From: JAYWIG01 sp043789035
Lineage (GTDB): Bacteria > Pseudomonadota > Gammaproteobacteria > Burkholderiales > Burkholderiaceae_E
Length of the DNA: 10,387 bases
Reading direction: 5' to 3'
NCBI GenBank assembly: GCA_043789035.1
Contig: JAYWIG010000218.1
Span: forward strand, 1 to 10,387
The notes under the pieces are model-generated. The model made no database searches, had not been told where the DNA came from, and saw nothing but the letters and a program-made list of their open reading frames with translations. Below, one piece after another: positions 5,857-10,387 of this stretch. Made by a program: the position numbers and the translations under genes. How positions within the stretch are numbered: position 1 is the stretch's first letter; every line of letters starts with the position of its first letter.

Positions 5857-7365
5857 ATGACGAACTACCCCACACCTCGCCTTTTGGCTGTTGTTGATCT
5901 CGGCTCAAATAGCTTTCGCTTGAATATCGCTAAGCTTATCGAAACCGCCGCAGGCTTTCAGTTTCAGACGCTCGACAATTTAAAAGAACCTGTGCGTTTA
6001 GCGGCAGGGCTATCTGCCGACGGATCGCTTGATGCCGATGCCATGGCGCGGGCGAATTTGGCGCTACTCAAGTTTGGTGAGCGCTTGCGCTCATTTCAAC
6101 CCGAAACCGTGCGCGCCGTAGCCACCAGCACCTTTCGAGTGGCTAGAACCAGCGAAGGCCTGCAAAAGACTGCTGAAGCTGCGTTGGGCTTTCCAATTGA
6201 AATTATCTCGGGCCATGAAGAAGCACGTTTGATCTACTCCGGCGCTGCCCACGAACTGAGGTCAGACGATCAAAACCGTTTGGTCATCGATATTGGCGGC
6301 GGGTCGACAGAGTGCATTATTGGGAATAACCAAACTGCAATTTGCTTAGAGTCTGCCTTGGTTGGTTGCGTATCGTTGAACCAGAAACATTTCGCTGATG
6401 GCCAAGTCACTCAAAAGCGCTTCGATGAGGCGTACTTCAAGGCCAGATCACGTTTCGAGCCTTACGCCGCTGAATTTAAGGCAAAAGGCTGGGAATATGC
6501 TGTCGGCACATCCGGTACCGCAAAGGCGCTATCGCAAATGTGCGAACGCAACTTTGATGATCCTGTCATTCAACGCAAGCATTTAAATCGATTCAAAGAG
6601 CAGTTGCTGATTGCCGGAAGAATTGAAAATGTCGACATGACAGGCCTGAAAGAGGATAGGCGCCACGTATACTCAGGCGGTTTAGCCGTTATGTTGGCAG
6701 TATTTGATGAGTTCGAAATCGAGAGCATGGCTTATTGCAATAGCGCCTTGCGTCATGGTTTGCTCTACGATCTCGTCGAGCGTAAAGGTTTGCAAGATAT
6801 GCGCGAAGTCACCGTACTCGCATTGAAGCGCCGCTACGGTATCGATCCAACCTACGCGCTTGCGCTCTCAGACACGGCTTGCGGTTTATTTGACCAAGCG
6901 GCCAAAGGCAGTGAAGAAGAGTTAAAAGAACAGCGACAATTACTGCGCTGGGCGGCATTCTTGGCTGATGCTGGCTTGAGCATTTCACATGAGGATTTTC
7001 ATAAGCATTCAGCCTACATTTTGAGCCATGTTGATATGCAAGGCTTTTCTCAATCTGAGCAAGACATTTTGGCCAATCTTGCACTGGCACAAACCGGTGG
7101 TATGCGAAAACTTCGAGAATTGTTGCAATCCCCGCTCGATTGGATTACCGCCATGTGCTTGCGTATTGCATTTATTTTGCATCGTAGAAGAGACAAATCG
7201 GTTGTACCGCTGCCAGATTTACAGTACAAACAAAAAGGGCTTTACCTTAAAGCATCGAATAGCTGGCTGGCTGCTCACCCATTAACCAGAGCAAGCTTGG
7301 AAGCCGAATTTTCGAACTTGAGCGAATTAAGAGTTTTTAGTGAAGTGTCATTTACGGAGAAGTAA
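5857..7365 (+). CDS. ppx: Exopolyphosphatase, Ppx/GppA family
   Basis: This 502-residue protein belongs to the Ppx/GppA phosphatase family (ASKHA fold). Ppx releases phosphate from the ends of polyphosphate chains; GppA hydrolyses pppGpp. Pairing with ppk favours Ppx, but many members do both. The first ATPase-like motif VVDLGSNSFRL is at 12-22, VATSTFRVA at 88-96, and ISGHEEARLIYSGAA at 117-131, containing the catalytic Glu region (E121/E122; E121 is essential in E. coli PPX). LVIDIGGGSTE (142-152) is the phosphate-binding loop, and GTSGTAKAL and CNSALRHGLLYDLVERKG are also family-typical. The C-terminal third should be the HD-like helical domain. Length matches E. coli PPX. The start is the first ATG, eleven residues ahead of the motif, with a weak Shine-Dalgarno. 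No strong promoter of its own is visible in the short gap to ppk; it may lie over the start of ppk. Its stop codon is one base from that of the ferredoxin gene. Confidence 0.93.
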   Translation: MTNYPTPRLLAVVDLGSNSFRLNIAKLIETAAGFQFQTLDNLKEPVRLAAGLSADGSLDADAMARANLALLKFGERLRSFQPETVRAVATSTFRVARTSEGLQKTAEAALGFPIEIISGHEEARLIYSGAAHELRSDDQNRLVIDIGGGSTECIIGNNQTAICLESALVGCVSLNQKHFADGQVTQKRFDEAYFKARSRFEPYAAEFKAKGWEYAVGTSGTAKALSQMCERNFDDPVIQRKHLNRFKEQLLIAGRIENVDMTGLKEDRRHVYSGGLAVMLAVFDEFEIESMAYCNSALRHGLLYDLVERKGLQDMREVTVLALKRRYGIDPTYALALSDTACGLFDQAAKGSEEELKEQRQLLRWAAFLADAGLSISHEDFHKHSAYILSHVDMQGFSQSEQDILANLALAQTGGMRKLRELLQSPLDWITAMCLRIAFILHRRRDKSVVPLPDLQYKQKGLYLKASNSWLAAHPLTRASLEAEFSNLSELRVFSEVSFTEK

Positions 7366-7366
7366 T

Positions 7367-7624
7367 TTACGCTGAGCTTTTCTGAGTCAAGTAAACATAC
7401 TTCGCCTGCAATTGCTCTTTGCTTTCAACCCATTCAGGGTTGATCGGAATGCACTCAACCGGGCACACTTGCTGGCACTGTGGTGCATCGAAATGGCCTA
7501 CACACTCTGTGCATTTATTGGGGTCGATTTCGTAAATTTCTTGGCCCATGTAAATCGCATTGTTCGGGCATTCTGGCTCGCACACATCGCAATTAATACA
7601 TTCATCGGTGATGATCAGGGCCAC
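7367..7624 (-). CDS. 2[4Fe-4S] ferredoxin, YfhL/Allochromatium type
   Basis: This 85-residue soluble electron carrier binds two [4Fe-4S] clusters. The first motif, CINCDVCEPECP, gives C9, C12, C15 and C19. The second, CTECVGHFDAPQCQQVCP, gives C38, C41, C50 and C54. The eight residues between C41 and C50, and the C-terminal extension, identify the Allochromatium vinosum (Alvin) type, known for very low and unequal cluster potentials. C58 in PVECI is the extra non-ligand Cys usual in this type. By family rule C9, C12, C15 and C54 hold one cluster and C38, C41, C50 and C19 the other. The start is GTG: AAAGG at 7637-7633 lies 8 bases upstream and inside the end of coaD, whose stop is only 3 bases from the GTG. 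It is the last gene of the M16-rsmD-coaD operon in this window and leaves one base to the ppx stop. The redox partner is unknown. Confidence 0.93.
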   Translation of the reverse strand: MALIITDECINCDVCEPECPNNAIYMGQEIYEIDPNKCTECVGHFDAPQCQQVCPVECIPINPEWVESKEQLQAKYVYLTQKSSA

Positions 7625-7627
7625 CGG

Positions 7628-8107
7628 TTAAACCTTTAACTTCGCTTCGATTTGCACAGCGACCGCAGCGCTAACAAAGCCTTGGTACTTGCCATTCAAT
7701 TTTGAAATCTCACGCACCCTGGAGCCGCTAATCGAACGCAAGGCATCGGATGTCGATAGAAATACTGTTTCGACCGTTGCCGACATTTGTCGATTCAAAC
7801 TCGCCATTTCAGCTTCATACTCGAAATCGGCAAAACTACGAATACCACGTAGAACTGCAGTAGCGCCATGCTTGGCGCAGACATCGATAAGCAATCCGCC
7901 GAAGGAAACAACTTCAATGTTCTTAATACTGCTTAGCTCAGCCTTTACCATGCGCAGGCGCTCTTCAGGCGTAAACATGGTTGTGCGGCCACTTTCAGAC
8001 ACAGCAACAATTAATTTATCAAACATCCCTGCACCACGTATAGCAATATCGGCATGGCCCAAGGTGAAAGGGTCGAAGGTGCCGGGGTAAATAGCGGTAA
8101 CAGTCAT
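7628..8107 (-). CDS. coaD: Phosphopantetheine adenylyltransferase
   Basis: CoaD joins ATP and 4'-phosphopantetheine to form dephospho-CoA and pyrophosphate, the penultimate step of coenzyme A synthesis, in the cytoplasm. The protein is 159 residues, the normal length. The N-terminal YPGTFDPFTLGH (7-18) contains the nucleotidyltransferase T-x-G-H motif (T15-H18) and the conserved T10. LRGIRSFADFEYE (86-98) binds phosphopantetheine and ATP, and ISGSRVREI (126-134) is the C-terminal motif, where S129 and R132 keep the usual pattern. No residue appears lost. The start is the ATG just before the first strand; there is no strong Shine-Dalgarno, but the rsmD stop is 12 bases upstream, so reinitiation is likely. 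Its end carries the ferredoxin ribosome-binding site. The rsmD-coaD pairing is widespread in proteobacteria and the following ferredoxin is common in Betaproteobacteria. Confidence 0.97.
   Translation of the reverse strand: MTVTAIYPGTFDPFTLGHADIAIRGAGMFDKLIVAVSESGRTTMFTPEERLRMVKAELSSIKNIEVVSFGGLLIDVCAKHGATAVLRGIRSFADFEYEAEMASLNRQMSATVETVFLSTSDALRSISGSRVREISKLNGKYQGFVSAAVAVQIEAKLKV
7633..7637 (-). promoter_or_regulatory. Ribosome-binding site for the ferredoxin gene
   Basis: AAAGG on the minus strand lies within the last codons of coaD and 8 bases before GTG 7624. It supports the non-ATG start of the ferredoxin, which gives the standard N-terminus of this family. Confidence 0.6.
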
Positions 8108-8119
8108 GAGTGCAAGGGC

Positions 8120-8755
8120 CTAAGCTAAGCTGAGTAGATGATAATAAACCTGCCCGGCATTTGCCGCACGCTCAACTCGCCACTGTGCCTCAACGTTTAA
8201 CCTCTGCAATAGCGCTTCTATCGGCTCTTCAGATTCAACATACACTTTGCCGTTCTTGTTTAGCAGCTCGGCAAGACTAGGCCAAAGCTTAGCGAGAAAG
8301 TTTTTACCAAAAGGCGGATCGAGAAATATCAAATCGAAACCAGCATCACCTGTATTTGTACCATTGTCGGCATAACGAGAGATGAATGTCTCCGCTGTTA
8401 TTACTTTTAGATGTACATTTTCTGGTTGTTTTAATCGAGTCAACGTATCAGCTATTTGGGCAGCGGCGATCTTGCTGCTCTCGATCAGTAATACTTCTTT
8501 TGCGCCACGCGACGCGGCTTCTAACCCCAGCGCACCGGTACCCGCAAACAAATCTAAACAGCGCGCGCCCTCAGTAAACCCGGCCAACCAATTAAACAAG
8601 GTTTCTCGAACCCGGTCTGGTGTGGGCCGCAGGCCTGGCAAATCGGGCACGGACAGCGGCGTACGCTTATACAAACCGCCAACGATGCGAACCTTGCCTT
8701 TTTGAGCCTTAGCTTGAACCTTAGTTTGAAACTTAACAGCTGGCTTACTTGGCAT
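8120..8755 (-). CDS. rsmD: 16S rRNA (guanine(966)-N(2))-methyltransferase
   Basis: RsmD uses S-adenosylmethionine to methylate N2 of G966 in 16S rRNA. From ATG 8755 the protein is 211 residues; a TTG two codons earlier (8761) is less likely, since the ATG has GTGG six bases upstream. A lysine- and glutamine-rich tail (about 5-22, numbered from the TTG) precedes the conserved RIVGGLYKRTPL (25-36) and LRPTPDRVRETLFNWL (44-59), the rRNA-recognition and family signature. LDLFAGTGALGLEA (69-82) is SAM motif I, LLIES (91-95) the acidic strand end, and FLDPPFG (146-152) the catalytic motif IV in place of NPPY. The length is slightly above E. coli RsmD because of the basic N-terminus. The ATG lies inside the last codons of the upstream M16 gene (11-base overlap), implying translational coupling. 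coaD follows after 12 bases. Confidence 0.95.
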   Translation of the reverse strand: MPSKPAVKFQTKVQAKAQKGKVRIVGGLYKRTPLSVPDLPGLRPTPDRVRETLFNWLAGFTEGARCLDLFAGTGALGLEAASRGAKEVLLIESSKIAAAQIADTLTRLKQPENVHLKVITAETFISRYADNGTNTGDAGFDLIFLDPPFGKNFLAKLWPSLAELLNKNGKVYVESEEPIEALLQRLNVEAQWRVERAANAGQVYYHLLSLA

Positions 8756-10076
8756 TCCCAACCACTACGGTGACCAATTGTTTCGGGTCCACATATTTAC
8801 GAAAGGCGGCATGAGCTTGGTCACGGGTAATGGATTGGATTTTGCTTGTCCAAGTGTCAAGATAATCAATCGGTAATTTATAAAAGCCAATCGCTGCAAC
8901 GTTGTCTAAGATCTTTCGATTATTGTCGATACGCAGTGAGAAGCCACCGACCAAATTACTTTTTGCCGCAGCGGTTTCTTCAGCCGTAGGGCCCGTTTCA
9001 ACAAATTTGTTGAGCGTATCTTTCACCACATTTAATGCGTTGCCGGTTTCCTCGCGCTTGGTTTGCAAGCCAATCGTAAACGGCCCTTCTTGCGATTGAA
9101 TACCGAAGTAGGAATACACGCTGTAGGCCAAGCCACGGTTCTCCCTGACTTCTTTGTAAAGCCGCGAAACAAAACCACCGCCGCCTAACGTGTAATTCGC
9201 AACTAATAAGGCGAAGTAATCTGGGTTGCCGCGAGCAACGCCAGTCGTGCCGACAAAAATATGGCTTTGGCTGGCAGGGTGTTCAATCCGCCTATCGGTA
9301 GTCGCCGGTTTCACTACGGCTTGTAGTGGCGAGTCTGCTATGCCTTTTGGTTTTAGATTAACGGTTAATTGCTCGGCGATTTTTTCAGCTTGGGCACGGC
9401 TAATTGCTCCCACCATAGAAACAACTACCCTGTCGCGGGTGTAATAGTTCGCGTAAAACTGTTTAAGGTCGGCAATCGAAATAGCAGCAATCGATGCTGC
9501 TGTGCCGTCGAACCCATAAGGGTGATTGCCATACAGAAGCGCAGAGTAAGTTTTGTTTGCAATCGTTTCAGGTTTTGTCTCAGCCTCTTTAATCGCTTGA
9601 ATTAATCGCTCCTTTTCACGACTTAAAACGTTTTCTGGAAAGCTTGGGTATGCAATAAGTTGTGCCAACAATGAAAGCGCCTCGACTCTTTCAGGCTCCG
9701 AGCTAAGAGTTCGCAGGCTAATCGAAGCCCTATCTTCCGACGCACTGCCACCACGAAGTGCGCCCAAATTAGCAAACCCTTCAGCAATCTGACTTTCATT
9801 CAACCCGGCAGCATTACCGTGGGCGGCAATGCCTTTGCCCAAAATTGCGTTGGCCAAGTCAGAAACACCCGCTTTTTCTTTTTTATCAAAGCGGTTACCC
9901 GCATCGAAATCGACTTGTACATCGAGCATGGGAATTGTGGGCGCTTCAACAAAGTAAACTTGCACGCCTTGAGCGGTTGTCCAGTGTTGAATTGGCAGAA
10001 TGGCTTGAGCCGAGGCTGTGAGCAAAAGTCCGAAAAGAACAGCAATAGGTTTCACGAGCTTCATCATTTGGTTCAC
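8745..10076 (-). CDS. Exported M16 family protein lacking the zinc motif
   Basis: This 443-residue protein is a pitrilysin-type (M16) homologue. Residues 1-25 form a signal peptide: positive start, hydrophobic IAVLFGLLL, then ASAQA as cleavage site, so it is likely periplasmic. Two M16 halves follow. Where active peptidases have HxxEH, this one has VSDLANAI (71-78), so it should not bind catalytic zinc. It keeps the second-half signature GGGFVSRLYKEVRENRGLAYSV (298-319, in pieces), the R/Y motif that helps hold substrate. This matches the inactive partner of heterodimeric M16 enzymes such as the bacterial SPH2932/SPH2933-like pairs, and the upstream gene, cut by the window edge, is probably the active subunit. 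The start is GTG 10076: AGGTGG (10089-10084) stands 7 bases upstream, and GTGA overlaps the upstream stop by 4 bases. ATG 10067 is the alternative. Substrate is unknown. Confidence 0.9.
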   Translation of the reverse strand: MNQMMKLVKPIAVLFGLLLTASAQAILPIQHWTTAQGVQVYFVEAPTIPMLDVQVDFDAGNRFDKKEKAGVSDLANAILGKGIAAHGNAAGLNESQIAEGFANLGALRGGSASEDRASISLRTLSSEPERVEALSLLAQLIAYPSFPENVLSREKERLIQAIKEAETKPETIANKTYSALLYGNHPYGFDGTAASIAAISIADLKQFYANYYTRDRVVVSMVGAISRAQAEKIAEQLTVNLKPKGIADSPLQAVVKPATTDRRIEHPASQSHIFVGTTGVARGNPDYFALLVANYTLGGGGFVSRLYKEVRENRGLAYSVYSYFGIQSQEGPFTIGLQTKREETGNALNVVKDTLNKFVETGPTAEETAAAKSNLVGGFSLRIDNNRKILDNVAAIGFYKLPIDYLDTWTSKIQSITRDQAHAAFRKYVDPKQLVTVVVGNAK

Positions 10077-10387
10077 TTTGCTGCCACCTGTTTTTTATCT
10101 AATGGCTGCGGTAACAAGGTCATTACCGTTCGCTGATCATCACCGAAATACTTTTGTGCAACCGCTTTCACTTCTTCAGAGGTTACTAACTTGATGCGCT
10201 CCAGCATGCGATCTGCATCTTTCCAAGACATGCCGATAATTTCATAGGAAGCAAGTTCGCGGGCTTGCCCGAAGATTGAATCACGTTTAAACACGGTTGA
10301 AGCTATGTACTGAGTTTTCACGCGCTTCAATTCTTGCTCACTAACACCTTCTTTCGCGATTTTTCGCACTTCTGCCAATACTGCTGC
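10073..10387 (-). CDS. M16 family peptidase, C-terminal part (5' end outside window)
   Basis: The frame enters from the right edge and ends at TGA 10075-10073, giving 105 residues of a protein whose beginning is not in the window. The visible part fits the last stretch of an M16 peptidase: a helix EGVSEQELKRVKTQYIAS, then a region with GQARELASYEIIG, the recurrent VTSEEVKAVAQKYFGDDQRTV and a final TLLPQP before a lysine- and glutamine-bearing tail. In adjacent M16 pairs the upstream gene normally encodes the catalytic subunit with HxxEH, but that motif would lie outside this window, so activity cannot be judged. The stop overlaps the GTG of the following M16 gene by 4 bases, and its 3' codons contain that gene's AGGTGG ribosome-binding site, which couples production of the two subunits. 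A TTG at 10378 is internal and not the start. Confidence 0.85.
   Translation of the reverse strand, partial: AAVLAEVRKIAKEGVSEQELKRVKTQYIASTVFKRDSIFGQARELASYEIIGMSWKDADRMLERIKLVTSEEVKAVAQKYFGDDQRTVMTLLPQPLDKKQVAAK
10084..10089 (-). promoter_or_regulatory. Ribosome-binding site for the second M16 gene
   Basis: AGGTGG on the minus strand matches AGGAGG at five of six bases and stands 7 bases before GTG 10076. For the alternative ATG at 10067 the spacing would be 16 bases, so this site decides for the GTG start. Confidence 0.7.

Noticed and set aside
8120..8135. TAAGC-TAAGC direct repeat near the rsmD stop
   Set aside because: Two short copies only, within the final rsmD codons; no sign of a larger repeat array.

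Overview
The window looks like chromosome of a betaproteobacterium (Burkholderiales-like, moderate GC). The best evidence is the minus-strand run of two M16 peptidase-type genes, rsmD, coaD and an Allochromatium-type 2[4Fe-4S] ferredoxin, an order I associate with Betaproteobacteria. The cN-I-type 5'-nucleotidase and the divergent ppk/ppx pair fit this. Genus cannot be fixed from the sequence alone. No rRNA, tRNA, IS element, prophage gene or CRISPR array is visible.

Layout. Positions 1-563 (minus) hold most of a SirB1/YchA-family protein that runs off the left edge. Positions 662-1570 (minus) encode a cytosolic 5'-nucleotidase. A 101-base divergent gap follows, then ychF (1672-2766, plus), encoding a universally conserved P-loop ATPase. 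Just downstream, on the same strand, is a compact two-gene module: a 100-residue protein of unknown function (2799-3101) and an AbiEii-family nucleotidyltransferase (3105-3755). This is a likely toxin-antitoxin-like pair with a partner unlike the classical AbiEi antitoxin. Its last gene overlaps the end of ppk by 8 bases, tail to tail.

Polyphosphate block. ppk1 (minus, ending at 3748) and ppx (5857-7365, plus) are transcribed divergently: one makes polyphosphate, the other degrades it. Between them lies a good match to a PhoB box, oriented towards ppk. It overlaps the most upstream possible ppk start codon (TTG at 5841) and therefore argues for the ATG at 5775. Phosphate-starvation control of ppk is the clearest regulatory inference in the window.

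Right-hand minus-strand operon (10387 to 7367). A truncated M16 peptidase gene, a second exported M16 homologue lacking the zinc motif, rsmD (16S rRNA methyltransferase), coaD (CoA synthesis) and a GTG-started ferredoxin are packed with overlaps or gaps of 3-12 bases, so they are probably one translationally coupled transcript. It ends one base from the end of ppx.

Most of the window is ordinary housekeeping. The items most worth following up are the two-gene module and the Pho box.
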